64,000 nucleotides of DNA from Microbacterium foliorum (GTDB lineage: Bacteria > Actinomycetota > Actinomycetes > Actinomycetales > Microbacteriaceae). The position numbers were made by a program, and so were the translations under genes. The stretch's first letter is position 1, and each line of letters opens with the position of its first letter. The DNA lies in assembly GCF_003367705.1 (NCBI RefSeq), contig NZ_CP031425.1, positions 1,178,001 through 1,242,000 on the forward strand, in the 5' to 3' direction. Under the pieces are notes generated by a model. That model was given only the letters and a program-made list of their open reading frames with translations, did not search any database and was not told the DNA's origin. Of the stretch, positions 43,133 to 52,347 are shown piece by piece.

Positions 43133-44614
43133 TCAGTGCCCGCCGTGTGCCCCGCCCGAGACGTCGTCTGCGGGCTTGGTCACGAAGGCGCTCAAGGCCA
43201 CCGCCGCGAGCGAGATGGTCGCCGCGATCAGGAACGCCATGCGTGCACCGGGCGCTCCGGCCACCTCCGTGGACAGGCCCTCGGCTTCGCCCGCGTGCAG
43301 GATCGCCGAGTAGGTCACGGTGAGCACAGCCACTCCCGCCGCGCCGCCGACCTGCTGCAGGGTGTTCAGCACCGCGGATCCGTGGGAGTACAGCGAGCGC
43401 TGCAGCGAACCCAGCGACGCCGAGAACAGCGGGGTGAACGACATCGCCAGACCCACCGACATCGTCGCCTGCACGATGATCAGCACCCACCACACGGTGT
43501 GCTCGCCGACCGTCGAGTAGTAGAAGAGTGCGGCCGACACGAGGATCGTGCCGGGGATCAGCAGCGGACGAGTGCCGCGGGCGTCGTAGACGCGGCCCAT
43601 GACGGGGCCGAGCAGACCCATCAGGACCGACCCCGGCAGCAGGATCAGACCGGACTCGAGCGCGTTCAGCCCCGCGACGTTCTGCAGGTACTGCGGCAGC
43701 AGCGTGAGGGTGCCGAACATCGACAGGGCGAGGATCGTCATGATGATGACCGAGAACGTGAAGTTCGTCGACCGGAAGACCCGCAGATCGAGGAGCGCGT
43801 CGTCGCCGCGCTGCAGCATGATCTGACGCCAGACGAACAGCGCGAGCGCGACGGCTCCGACGACGAGCGCGGTGATGCCCGCGGCCTCACCGGATCCGCC
43901 TTCACCGCCGAACTGGCTGAGACCGAAGACGATGCCGCCGAAGCCGAGTGCGGCGAGCGGGATGGACAGCACGTCGAGGGGCACCGCGCGCGTCTCGCCG
44001 AGGTTGGTCATCCACTTCGCGCCGATGAGGAGCGAGACCAGGGCGATCGGCAGGATGATCGCGAACAGGGCGCGCCAGTTCAGCGTCTCGAGCACGGCGC
44101 CGGCGACGGTGGGGCCGATCGCGGGTGCCAGGGAGATGACGAGGCCCACGCGGCCCATCATGCGCCCTCGCGACTGAGCGGGCACGACGTTCATGATCGT
44201 CGTCATGAGCAGCGGCATCATGATGCCGGTGCCGGCGGCCTGGATCACGCGACCGGCGAGCAGCACCGCGAACCCTGGTGCGACCAGGGCGACGAGGGTG
44301 CCGAGGGAGAAGAGGCTCATCGCGGCGATGAACACCTGCCGTGTGGTGAAGCGCTGCAGGATGAAGCCGGTGGTCGGGATGACGACGGCCATGGTGAGCA
44401 TGAACGCGCTCGTCAGCCACTGCCCGAGCTCCGGCGGGATGCCGAGGTCCTCGTTGAGATGCGGGATGGCGATGCCCATGGTCGTCTCATTGAGAATGGC
44501 GACGAACGCCGCGACGAGGAGCAGCCAGATGACGCGCATGTCGCTGCGCGCGATCTCGCCCGTCGGTGCGGAAGAAGTGGGCGTGGGGATCGAACCGGTG
44601 TCGACGGCAGACAT
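43133..44614 (-). CDS. MFS multidrug efflux transporter, DHA2 (14-helix) family
   Basis: A 493-residue major facilitator of the drug:H+ antiporter-2 (EmrB/QacA) type with about 14 membrane helices. Typical signs are the early AILNETTMGIAIPHLNEDL (motif D1-like), the motif A loop RFTTRQVFIAAMSLFSLG, and motif C LVISLAPAIGPTVAGAVLETLNWRALF (about 160-186). The ATG at 44614 has TGGAGG upstream and gives the usual N-terminus. Substrates are unknown; family members export dyes and antibiotics. The divergent ABC exporter gene is 200 bp away. A TetR regulator, often adjacent, is absent. Confidence 0.92.
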   Translation of the reverse strand: MSAVDTGSIPTPTSSAPTGEIARSDMRVIWLLLVAAFVAILNETTMGIAIPHLNEDLGIPPELGQWLTSAFMLTMAVVIPTTGFILQRFTTRQVFIAAMSLFSLGTLVALVAPGFAVLLAGRVIQAAGTGIMMPLLMTTIMNVVPAQSRGRMMGRVGLVISLAPAIGPTVAGAVLETLNWRALFAIILPIALVSLLIGAKWMTNLGETRAVPLDVLSIPLAALGFGGIVFGLSQFGGEGGSGEAAGITALVVGAVALALFVWRQIMLQRGDDALLDLRVFRSTNFTFSVIIMTILALSMFGTLTLLPQYLQNVAGLNALESGLILLPGSVLMGLLGPVMGRVYDARGTRPLLIPGTILVSAALFYYSTVGEHTVWWVLIIVQATMSVGLAMSFTPLFSASLGSLQRSLYSHGSAVLNTLQQVGGAAGVAVLTVTYSAILHAGEAEGLSTEVAGAPGARMAFLIAATISLAAVALSAFVTKPADDVSGGAHGGH

Positions 44615-44801
44615 ACGGCCTCCAAGGCACGCGAGAAGAGGGGAGGGAGGGTGCACGCGAGAGCGCGGACCATTCAGCGTAACGGCAGGCGACGACATTT
44701 CATTCCGGATCCGTACGAATACGCCCGCACCCAGACGGATGCCGGTGTGCGCGTCGCCGGCACGTTCGACGTGATCGGATCCGTGTGTCCGCCGCCCTGA
44801 C

Positions 44802-44807
44802 TACGCT
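44802..44807 (+). promoter_or_regulatory. -10-like hexamer TACGCT, leaderless ABC exporter start
   Basis: TACGCT begins 12 nt before the ATG at 44814. Confidence 0.5.
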
Positions 44808-44813
44808 GGCGGA

Positions 44814-46859
44814 ATGAGCATGGGTGGAGGACGCGGCGGGTTCCGTGGCGTCGATGAGGACGCACAGCGTCGACTCAACGCCGAGGCCCCGCGCATCAGC
44901 GGGCTGGGAGCGCGGGTGGTCGCCCTGTTCCGGCCGTACCGCTGGCGCATCCTCTGGACCGGTGTGCTCGTCGTCCTGGGCGCCGGCATCGCGGTGATCC
45001 CTCCGCTGATCGTCCAGCGCATCTTCGACGAGGGGCTGTTCCCGGTCGACGGCGGAGGGCCGCACCTCGACCTGCTGGCCTGGCTCGTCGGCGCGATGGT
45101 CGCGCTCTTCCTGCTCTCCGCAGCGCTGGGTGTCGCCCAGACCTGGTTGACCTCGACGGTCGGCAACAACGTCACCGGAGACCTGCGGGTGCGGCTCTTC
45201 GAGCACCTGCAGGCGATGGAGCTCGGGTTCTTCACGCGCACGAAGACGGGCGTGATCCAGTCGAGGCTGCAGAACGATGTCGGCGGTGTGTCCGGCGTGC
45301 TCACCAACACCGTCACCAGCATCCTCGGCAACGTCGTCACGGTCATCGCCTCCCTCGTCGCGATGATCCTGATCGACTGGCGACTCACGCTGATCGCCGT
45401 CGTGCTGATGCCCTTCCTCATCGTGGTGCAGCGACGCGTCGGGCAGGTGCGGGCGCGGATCGCAGGCGAGACTCAGGAGTCCCTGTCCGAGCTCACCTCG
45501 ATCACGCAGGAGACGCTGAGCGTGTCGGGCATGCTGCTGTCCAAGGCGTTCAACCGCCAGCGCACCGAGTCGCAGCGCTACCAGGCCGAGAACCGCAACC
45601 AGGTGACGCTGCAGGTGCGCCGGGCGATGAGCGGTCAGGGCTTCTTCGCCGTCGTGCAGGTGCTGATGGCGAGCGTGCCCGCCGTGATCTACCTGGTGTC
45701 GGGGTACCTCATCGCCGGCGGCACCGGCGCGATCACGGCCGGCACCGTCGTCGCGTTCACCACGGTGCAGGCGCGGCTCCTGCAGCCGCTGATGGGTCTG
45801 ATGCGCGTCTCCCTCGACCTGCAGACGTCGTCGGCGCTGTTCGCGCGCATCTTCGAGTATCTCGATCTGGTGCCCGAGATCCAGGACGCCCGCGACGCGA
45901 TCACCGTCGCCGACGCTCCGGGTCCGCGCGGGCGGATCGAGTTCGATGACGTCGTCTTCCGCTACCCCGATGCGGCGGCCGATGCGCGACCGACTCTCCA
46001 GGGGGTCTCCTTCGTCGCCGAGCCGGGGCAGCATGTCGCGTTCGTCGGCCCGTCGGGCGCGGGCAAGACGACCGTCCTCTACCTGGCGCCCCGTCTGTAC
46101 GAGGCGGCGGGCGGTGCCGTCCTCTTCGCGGGCGCCGACGTGCGCACGCTCACCCAGGAGTCGATCATCGACCAGGTCGGCATCGTCTCGCAGGAGACGT
46201 ATCTGTTCCACGCCACGATCCGCGACAACCTGCTCTACGCCCGCCCTGAGGCGACGGAGGACGAGCTGATCGCGGCATGCACGGCTGCGAACATCCATCA
46301 CATCATCGCCGGATTCGAAGACGGGTACGACACGATCGTCGGCGAGCGCGGCTACCGTCTCTCCGGCGGCGAGAAGCAGCGCATCGCGATCGCCAGGGTG
46401 CTGCTGAAGGACCCGCCGGTGCTGCTGCTCGACGAGGCGACCTCCGCTCTCGACACCGTGTCGGAGCGGGTCGTGCAGGAGGCGCTCGACGAGGCGGCGA
46501 AGGGACGGACGACCCTGACCATCGCGCATCGGCTCTCGACCGTGATCGGCGCCGACGTCATCCACGTGCTCGAAGCAGGCCAGATCGTCGAGTCCGGCAC
46601 CCACTCCGAGCTGATCGCCCGGGGCGGTCTCTACGCAGAGCTCGCGGCGCAGCAGGTCGCGGCGTCTCGGGTGATCCAGACCGAGGCCGTCGTCGAGACC
46701 GAGGTCACCGGAGGGCTGCGAGCGGCGCTGCCCGATCGACGGGCCGATCGGGCACCCCAGGACTCCGCGGGGGCGGATGCGGTCGCCGCACTCACCGCCC
46801 CCGTGCCGCTGCTCGACGTGGCCCGCGCGGACGAGAGGGTCCACCCGGCGGAGGACTGA
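44814..46859 (+). CDS. ABC transporter, fused permease/ATPase (MdlB/MsbA-type)
   Basis: A 681-residue half-transporter: an ABC_membrane domain with six helices (about 40-350) then an ATPase with Walker A GPSGAGKTTVLYL (about 416-428), Q-loop SQETYLF, signature LSGGEKQRIAIA (about 519-530), Walker B VLLLDEATSALD and the H-loop AHRLSTV. It works as a homo- or heterodimer to export lipids or drugs. The N-terminal MGGGRGGFRGVDE and the Ala/Asp-rich C-terminal ~60 residues are extra to the core. No partner half-transporter is adjacent, so homodimer is likely. Substrate unknown. Confidence 0.93.
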   Translation: MSMGGGRGGFRGVDEDAQRRLNAEAPRISGLGARVVALFRPYRWRILWTGVLVVLGAGIAVIPPLIVQRIFDEGLFPVDGGGPHLDLLAWLVGAMVALFLLSAALGVAQTWLTSTVGNNVTGDLRVRLFEHLQAMELGFFTRTKTGVIQSRLQNDVGGVSGVLTNTVTSILGNVVTVIASLVAMILIDWRLTLIAVVLMPFLIVVQRRVGQVRARIAGETQESLSELTSITQETLSVSGMLLSKAFNRQRTESQRYQAENRNQVTLQVRRAMSGQGFFAVVQVLMASVPAVIYLVSGYLIAGGTGAITAGTVVAFTTVQARLLQPLMGLMRVSLDLQTSSALFARIFEYLDLVPEIQDARDAITVADAPGPRGRIEFDDVVFRYPDAAADARPTLQGVSFVAEPGQHVAFVGPSGAGKTTVLYLAPRLYEAAGGAVLFAGADVRTLTQESIIDQVGIVSQETYLFHATIRDNLLYARPEATEDELIAACTAANIHHIIAGFEDGYDTIVGERGYRLSGGEKQRIAIARVLLKDPPVLLLDEATSALDTVSERVVQEALDEAAKGRTTLTIAHRLSTVIGADVIHVLEAGQIVESGTHSELIARGGLYAELAAQQVAASRVIQTEAVVETEVTGGLRAALPDRRADRAPQDSAGADAVAALTAPVPLLDVARADERVHPAED

Positions 46860-46878
46860 GCGCCGGCCGGTACATGGA

Positions 46879-46960
46879 GAGGCCGCCGGCTCGGGGCATC
46901 GTGAGGCCGCCGGCGCGGGGCATCGTGAGGCCGCCGGCTCAGTGCACCGACAGGCCGCCG
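46879..46960 (+). repeat. 24-bp tandem repeats around the SDR gene 3' end
   Basis: Three consecutive imperfect units of GAGGCCGCCGGCTCGGGGCATCGT (46879-46902, 46903-46926, 46927-46950), the last diverging into the coding end of the SDR gene at 46939. The units lie in the 79-bp gap between the ABC exporter and SDR genes. Confidence 0.8.
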
Positions 46961-47712
46961 TCGACGAACAGCGAGTGGCCCGTCACGTATCCCGATCCCG
47001 CGCTCGCGAGGAAGACGGTCGCCGCGGCGAAGTCCTCCGGCAGCCCGTTGCGGCCGATCATCGTGCGCGCGGCGAGGGCGGCGATCTGTGCAGGGTCCTC
47101 CTGCAACCGCGCGTTGAGGGGAGTGAGCACGAACCCCGGCACGAGGGTGTTGCTGGTCACTCCGGTGCCTCCCCAGGCTTCGGCTTCCGACCGCATCAGC
47201 GATTCCACCGCGCCCTTCGACACGCCGTAGACCCCGCTGCCGACGAACGCGCGGTGGGCCTGCTGAGAGCTGATGTGGATCAGTCGGCCGAACCCGCGTT
47301 CGGCCATGCCGACGGCGTAGCGCTGTCCGAGCAGCAGCGGTGCGAGCGTGTTGACCGTCATGGTCGCGTCCCAGTCCGCCTCGGAGATCTCGGCGAACGG
47401 CGGCCGGATGTTGACCCCCGCCGAGTTCACCAGGATGTCGGGTTCTCCGAACGGCTGCGCGGCGGCGTCGGCCAGAGCGCGGATGCCGGCGCGCGAGCTC
47501 AGGTCGCCGACGACACCCGCCACGCGGCACCCGGCATCCGTCAGCTCTCCGACCGTTCGCGCGATCCTGTCCTCGCCGCGTGCGACGACGACGGTCGCCG
47601 CGCCGGCCCGCGCGAGGGCGGTGGCGATGCCACGGCCGATGCCGGAGCTTCCCCCGGTGACCACGGCCGTGCGGCCGTCGAGTGCGAAGAGGTCGGCGAG
47701 GTACTCGTTCAT
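46939..47712 (-). CDS. Short-chain dehydrogenase/reductase (SDR)
   Basis: A 257-residue classical SDR oxidoreductase. The NAD(P)-binding motif is TGGSSGIGRGI (about 19-29), the NxAG motif appears as VNSAGV near 91-96, and the catalytic Tyr-Lys is in YGVSKGAVE (about 158-166). It ends with the usual VDGGLSVH. The ATG 47712 has GGAGA upstream; a GTG at 47739 is an alternative. Substrate and cofactor preference cannot be told. It lies just downstream of the glycosyltransferase on the same strand (20 bp), so the two may be co-transcribed. Confidence 0.9.
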   Translation of the reverse strand: MNEYLADLFALDGRTAVVTGGSSGIGRGIATALARAGAATVVVARGEDRIARTVGELTDAGCRVAGVVGDLSSRAGIRALADAAAQPFGEPDILVNSAGVNIRPPFAEISEADWDATMTVNTLAPLLLGQRYAVGMAERGFGRLIHISSQQAHRAFVGSGVYGVSKGAVESLMRSEAEAWGGTGVTSNTLVPGFVLTPLNARLQEDPAQIAALAARTMIGRNGLPEDFAAATVFLASAGSGYVTGHSLFVDGGLSVH

Positions 47713-47732
47713 GCGTCTCCGGGGATTCGGCG

Positions 47733-48680
47733 TCACCACGCCAGAGCGGCGGTGAGTGCGGGGTCGGGGTGGGCGTCGGCGAATTCGGGCAGCGCCTCGA
47801 TCTCGGCGACGAACGACGCCACGACCGCCGCGTACTCGGGGTCGTGATGTGTCGCGGCGATGTCGAGCAGGGGAGGCAGGTCCATCGCGAGGATCAGCTC
47901 GAGTCGCGCGACGACCGCCGCGCGTGCTCCGGCCTCATGCAGCACGCGGATGCCGCCACGGAGCGCCGCGAGGTAGTCGCGCATCACGCGAAGCTGCGCG
48001 CGGCCCTGTGTGATGGACGTGCCGTCGGCGCGCATCCGCCACCGCACGACGGTGTCGGGGATCACGTCGAACGTTCGAGCGCGGGTGTAGAGCAGCTGCG
48101 CGACGATCTGATCCTCGTAGGCGACGCCCTCGGGGAACCGCAGGTCGTGCCACAGCTCGGTGCGGCTCATCTTCGACCAGGCGACGATGTTCGCACTCGC
48201 CGCCGGGTGCTCGAAGATCGTGGTGCCCCGCCGCGCCGGCGACGTCGCGGCGGCCACCCAGGGCTGCACACGACCGGGCACGTACCGTTCGCCGTCGAAC
48301 CGCGACCGGACGTAGGCTCCCGCGACGAGGTCGCTTCCGGTCTCGGCGAGTGTGCTGCTCAGGCGTTCGATGGCGGTGGGGGCGAGCTCGTCGTCGCCGT
48401 CGAGAAACCCCACGAGGGGTGTGTCGACCAGGTCGAGCGCCGCGTTGCGGGCGGCTCCGAGACCACGGGACGCCGCGTGGGTGAGCGCACGGAAACGGCG
48501 GTCGGAGGCGGCGGCTGCCGCGAAGATCTCGCCGGTGTCGTCAGCGGACCCGTCGTCGACGAGGATCGCCTGCCACCGACGTTCGGTCTGCGCCAGAAGG
48601 GACTCGAGAGCAGCGGGCGCGAAGCCGCCGATGTCGCGGCCGGGGACGATCACGGTCACGAGCGGGGCGGAGGCGGTCAC
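47733..48680 (-). CDS. GT2-family glycosyltransferase
   Basis: A 315-residue family-2 glycosyltransferase transferring a sugar from a nucleotide donor to a cell-surface acceptor. The N-terminal GT-A domain begins PLVTVIVPGRDIGGFAPAALESLLAQT, has the DDGSADDTGEIFAAAA nucleotide-binding region (about 42-56) and the metal-binding DGDDE in GFLDGDDELAPTAIERL (about 92-108). The C-terminal half contains VAYEDQIVAQLLYTRAR. No membrane helix. In the absence of a polysaccharide cluster, its acceptor is unknown. Start ATG/GTG at 48680 accepted. Confidence 0.9.
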   Translation of the reverse strand: MTASAPLVTVIVPGRDIGGFAPAALESLLAQTERRWQAILVDDGSADDTGEIFAAAAASDRRFRALTHAASRGLGAARNAALDLVDTPLVGFLDGDDELAPTAIERLSSTLAETGSDLVAGAYVRSRFDGERYVPGRVQPWVAAATSPARRGTTIFEHPAASANIVAWSKMSRTELWHDLRFPEGVAYEDQIVAQLLYTRARTFDVIPDTVVRWRMRADGTSITQGRAQLRVMRDYLAALRGGIRVLHEAGARAAVVARLELILAMDLPPLLDIAATHHDPEYAAVVASFVAEIEALPEFADAHPDPALTAALAW

Positions 48681-48720
48681 GAGCCGAGTCTAGAGCCGCC
48701 CCCGGTTCGCCCTCGCACGC

Positions 48721-49857
48721 TCACCCGGCGACGGCGCGCACCGACTCGGCGACGAGGGCGGCGAGTCGACGGGGAAGGTCGTCGGGCAGCGTCTCGCGAC
48801 CGAAGGTGAAGCGCACCGCGCTCTGCGCCACGCCCGGATCCACCCCGCAGGCGAGGAGCACGTGGGACGGTTCGTCGTTGCCGGCCGCGCACGCGGATCC
48901 GCTCGACGAGACGACCCCTCGCCGCTCGAGCTCGAGCAGCACAGCCTCGCCGCTCACGCCCGCGAAGGTGAAGCTCGCAGTGGCGGGCAGCCGCTCCTCC
49001 GGGGCTCCCGTCAACACCGCCTGCGGCACGGCAGCGAGGATCCCGGCGATGACTCGGCGGGTCGCCGCGCCCACCCGTGCGCTCGCCGCCGCACGCTCGG
49101 CCTCGGCGAGATCGAGGGCGACGGCGAGACCGACGGCACCCGCGACGTTCTCGGTTCCGGAGCGGCGACCGCGCTCCTGACCACCTCCGTGCAGGAGGGG
49201 TTCGAGCGGGATACGCCCTCGGACCGCGAGGGCGCCGATCCCTTTGGGCGCGCCGAGCTTGTGGCCGGCGATCGCCACGGCATCCGCGCCGAGTCCCGCG
49301 AGCGGCAGCCACCCCGCGGACTGCACCGCGTCAAGGTGCAGTGCGGCGCCCGCGGTGTGCGTCACCGCGGCGAGTCCCGAGACGTCCTGAACCGTGCCGA
49401 TCTCGTTGTTCGCGTGCCCGAGGGCGACCAGGGCCGTGTCCTCCCGCACCTGCGCACGCAGAGCGTCGGCGGTGATCCGCCCCTGAGCATCGACCGCCGG
49501 CATCGTCACCTCGATGTCGTGGAAACGGCGCAGGAAGTCGGCCGACTCCAGGATCGATTCGTGCTCGATCGGCGAGACCACCAGGTGACGACGCCCTGTT
49601 CCGAGAGCAGCGAGCACGATCCCCTTCACCGCGAGGTTGTTCGCCTCGGTTCCACCCGCCGTGAACACGACGTCGCCGGCCCGCATGCCCAGCACGCGGG
49701 CGACCCTCGACCTCGCGTCGTCGAGCGCGTCCGTGGCCGCCTCACCGTACGTGTGGTGGCTCGACGGATTGCCGAAGGTCCCGGTGAGATACGGGCGCAT
49801 CGCATCGAGCACCTCCGGTCGCACCGGAGCCGTCGCGGCGTGGTCGAGGTAGAGCAT
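48721..49857 (-). CDS. Cysteine desulfurase, NadS-like
   Basis: A 378-residue class V aminotransferase-fold cysteine desulfurase. PLP lysine lies in VAIAGHKLGAPKGIGA (about 195-210) and the persulfide Cys in SSGSACAAGNDEPSHVL (about 317-333). The N-terminal HAATAPVRPEVLDAM is typical of NifS/IscS relatives. It starts 4 bp after the nadC stop, as the last gene of nadA-nadB-nadC, the position of NadS, which supplies sulfur for the [4Fe-4S] cluster of quinolinate synthase. I assign that role from context; it could also feed other clusters or thiolation pathways. Confidence 0.9.
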   Translation of the reverse strand: MLYLDHAATAPVRPEVLDAMRPYLTGTFGNPSSHHTYGEAATDALDDARSRVARVLGMRAGDVVFTAGGTEANNLAVKGIVLAALGTGRRHLVVSPIEHESILESADFLRRFHDIEVTMPAVDAQGRITADALRAQVREDTALVALGHANNEIGTVQDVSGLAAVTHTAGAALHLDAVQSAGWLPLAGLGADAVAIAGHKLGAPKGIGALAVRGRIPLEPLLHGGGQERGRRSGTENVAGAVGLAVALDLAEAERAAASARVGAATRRVIAGILAAVPQAVLTGAPEERLPATASFTFAGVSGEAVLLELERRGVVSSSGSACAAGNDEPSHVLLACGVDPGVAQSAVRFTFGRETLPDDLPRRLAALVAESVRAVAG

Positions 49858-49861
49858 CCGG

Positions 49862-50713
49862 TCAGTCGATCCGCACGTCGAGGCCGAGGTCGAGGGCCCG
49901 TGCCGAATGCGTGAGCGCCCCGACCGAGATCACGTCGACCCCGGTCGCGGCGATGGCGCCCACCGTTTCGAGGTCGACGCCGCCGGATGCCTCGGTCTGC
50001 GCCCTGCCGCCGATGAGGGCCACTCCCGCTCGCAGGTCGTCGAGCGAGAAGTTGTCGAGCAGCACCGTGTGCGCGCCGCCGTCGAGCACGGCGGCGATCT
50101 GGTCGAGCCTGTCGACCTCGACCACCACATGCGTGGTGTGGGGGAGCGCGGAGAGCGCCTCGCGCAGCGCGACGGCGAGATCGAGGCCGGAGCGCTGCAG
50201 CACAGCGAGGTGGTTGTCCTTCGCCATCACGGCGTCCGACAGCGAATGCCGGTGATTGCGTCCGCCGCCGGACACCACCGCGTGTCGCTCGAAGGCGCGA
50301 AGGCCCGGCGTGGTCTTGCGGGTGTCGGCGATGCGCGCCGCGGTTCCCTCGACCGCGCGCACGTATGCGGCGGTGAGGGTGGAGATGCCGCTCATGCGCT
50401 GGGTGAAGTTCAGTGCGACGCGCTCGGCGGTGAGGACGCTCCGGGCCGCCCCCGACACCGAGGCGAGCACGTCGCCGGCGGTGAACGCGTCGCCGTCGCC
50501 GACATGCACGTCGACGGTCACAGTCGGGTCTGTGAGGGTGAAGGCGATCGAGAACACGGCGCCACCGCTGAAGACTCCGGGTTCGCGCGCGATCAGATCG
50601 GCGTTCGCGGTGGCATCCGCCGGCAGCAGCGTCACGCTGGTCAGGTCGCCCCACGGCGCGTCCTCATCGAGGGCGGCTGCGACGACGCGGGTGAGGAGGG
50701 CGGGCGTGAGCAT
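49862..50713 (-). CDS. nadC: Nicotinate-nucleotide diphosphorylase (carboxylating)
   Basis: A 283-residue quinolinate phosphoribosyltransferase converting quinolinate and PRPP to nicotinate mononucleotide, CO2 and PPi. The N-terminal alpha/beta sandwich begins MLTPALLTRVVAAALDEDAPWGDLTS, and the barrel includes ADTRKTTPGLRAFERHAV (about 131-148), a PRPP- and quinolinate-binding signature, and the GGGRNHR-like SGGGRNHRHSL. ATG 50713 overlaps the nadB stop (TGATG). It is the fourth gene of the nrtR-nadA-nadB-nadC-nadS operon. Confidence 0.95.
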   Translation of the reverse strand: MLTPALLTRVVAAALDEDAPWGDLTSVTLLPADATANADLIAREPGVFSGGAVFSIAFTLTDPTVTVDVHVGDGDAFTAGDVLASVSGAARSVLTAERVALNFTQRMSGISTLTAAYVRAVEGTAARIADTRKTTPGLRAFERHAVVSGGGRNHRHSLSDAVMAKDNHLAVLQRSGLDLAVALREALSALPHTTHVVVEVDRLDQIAAVLDGGAHTVLLDNFSLDDLRAGVALIGGRAQTEASGGVDLETVGAIAATGVDVISVGALTHSARALDLGLDVRID

Positions 50714-52347
50714 CAGACGGTCTCCAGAACGGGTGAGGGTGCGGGTTCGCGGAAGTGCGCACCGACAGAGTCGGTGCGGGTGAGAGCGGCGGTCGCCGTG
50801 GCGACCCCCAGCAGCAGGAGGTTGTGCTCCTCGTGCTCCGCCACCGTGGCGGGATGCCGTCGCTCGGCGCGCCACACATCGAGCGTATCGAGCGCCTGCT
50901 CCAGCCCCTCGGCGGATCTGAGCAGGCCGACACGATCCCACATCAGCTGCTGCAGCGCGGCGCGGGAGAAGGCGGGGACACCCGTGGCGTCGCGCATCGT
51001 GGCGCGCACCTCGCCCGAGGCGCCGGAGGCGAGCTCCGCCGTGGCTTCGGAGGCGAGCTCCGCCGCGAGACCGGAGCCGAGCTCCGCCGCGAGACCGGAC
51101 GCCGCGAGACCGGAGTCGGCGAGACCGGACCCGGCGAGACCGGAGCCGGCCGGAGCGGAGCCGGTCGGAGCGGACTCGGTCGGCCAGTGCGCGTCGAGCG
51201 CGGCCGCAGCCCGTGCTCCGAACACCGCACCCTCGAGCAGCGAGTTCGATGCGAGCCTGTTGGCCCCGTGCACGCCGGTGCGCGCGACCTCGCCGACCGC
51301 GAGAAGCTGCGGCAGCGACGTGCGTCCGTCCAAGTCGGTGACGATGCCGCCCATCAGATAGTGCGCCGCCGGTGTCACCGGGATCGGTTCCGCTGCCCAG
51401 TCGAATCCGCGCTCCCGTGTGACCCTGTCGATCGTCGGGAACCGTCGGGCCAACACCTGCGCTCCGAGCATCGTCGCGTCCAACCGCACGGGCGATCCCT
51501 GCGCGGCGGCCTGACGTGCGATCGCCCGCGACACGACGTCACGGGGAGCGAGTTCCCCGTCGGGATGGCTGTCGAACACGAATCGTCGACCGTCGGCGGC
51601 GAGCAGAGTCGCCCCCTCGCCGCGCACGGCCTCCGAGACGAGGAACGGAGTGTCCGCATCGAGGAGGACCGTCGGATGGAACTGGACGAACTCCAGATCT
51701 CTCACGACCACACCCGCGCGCAGTGCCGCGGCGAGGCCGTCACCGGTGATACCTGCCGGGTTCGTCGTGTGCGCATAGAGCTGACCGGCCCCTCCGGTGG
51801 CGAGGATGACGGCATCTGCCCTGAGGTCTCTCATCGTGCCGTCGATCAGCACGCGGATGCCGCGGGCGACCCCGCCCTCGACGAGCAGATCGACGAGGAA
51901 CGCGTGCTTTATCACGGCCACCCCCGCCGCGCGGGTGGCGTGCACCAGCGCCCGGGTGATCGCCGCACCGGTCGCGTCGCCGCCGGCGTGCACGATGCGC
52001 GCATGGCCGTGCGCGGCCTCGCGCCCGCGCAGGAGTGCGCCTGCGGCGGAGCGATCGAACGCGACACCGCGGGCGATCAGCTCGGCGATCCTGGCCGTCG
52101 CGTCGTGGACGAGAACGTCGACGGCCGCGGGGTCGGACAGCCCCCCTCCCGCGGTCATCGTGTCGGCCGCGTGCTCGGCCGCGGAGTCGCCGGCGCCGTA
52201 GCTCCCGGCGACGCCGCCCTGGGCGTATCCGGTGCAGCCGTCGCCCAGCGCGCCCTTCGTCACGACGGTGACCGTGTGACCGGCCTCGTGCGCATGCAGG
52301 GCGGCGGTGAGCCCTGCGATGCCGGAGCCCGCGACGATCACCTCCAT
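50713..52347 (-). CDS. nadB: L-aspartate oxidase with a repeat-rich insertion
   Basis: A 544-residue FAD enzyme oxidising L-aspartate to iminoaspartate for quinolinate synthesis. FAD motif: VAGSGIAGLTAALHA (about 4-18). GGDATGAAI-type flavin region, catalytic Arg-containing GVHGANRLASNSLLEGAVFG (about 355-374). A ~55-residue low-complexity insertion follows (SAPAGSGLAGSGLADSG and similar), in the C-terminal part before the helical domain; DNA there (51026-51183) is made of 15-nt tandem units. Whether this insert affects activity is unknown. ATG 52347 overlaps the nadA stop. Confidence 0.93.
   Translation of the reverse strand: MEVIVAGSGIAGLTAALHAHEAGHTVTVVTKGALGDGCTGYAQGGVAGSYGAGDSAAEHAADTMTAGGGLSDPAAVDVLVHDATARIAELIARGVAFDRSAAGALLRGREAAHGHARIVHAGGDATGAAITRALVHATRAAGVAVIKHAFLVDLLVEGGVARGIRVLIDGTMRDLRADAVILATGGAGQLYAHTTNPAGITGDGLAAALRAGVVVRDLEFVQFHPTVLLDADTPFLVSEAVRGEGATLLAADGRRFVFDSHPDGELAPRDVVSRAIARQAAAQGSPVRLDATMLGAQVLARRFPTIDRVTRERGFDWAAEPIPVTPAAHYLMGGIVTDLDGRTSLPQLLAVGEVARTGVHGANRLASNSLLEGAVFGARAAAALDAHWPTESAPTGSAPAGSGLAGSGLADSGLAASGLAAELGSGLAAELASEATAELASGASGEVRATMRDATGVPAFSRAALQQLMWDRVGLLRSAEGLEQALDTLDVWRAERRHPATVAEHEEHNLLLLGVATATAALTRTDSVGAHFREPAPSPVLETV
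51026..51183 (-). repeat. 15-bp-unit low-complexity repeats inside nadB
   Basis: Imperfect units of GCGAGACCGGAGCCG and GCCGGAGCGGAGCC on the plus strand, repeated about seven times within nadB and encoding Ser/Gly/Ala/Leu-rich peptide repeats. Such tracts commonly vary in length between strains. Confidence 0.75.

Noticed and set aside
42230..44800. An 856-codon plus-strand frame opposite the acyltransferase and MFS genes
   Set aside because: The translation is compositionally biased with no domain; the minus-strand genes have membrane helices and motifs.
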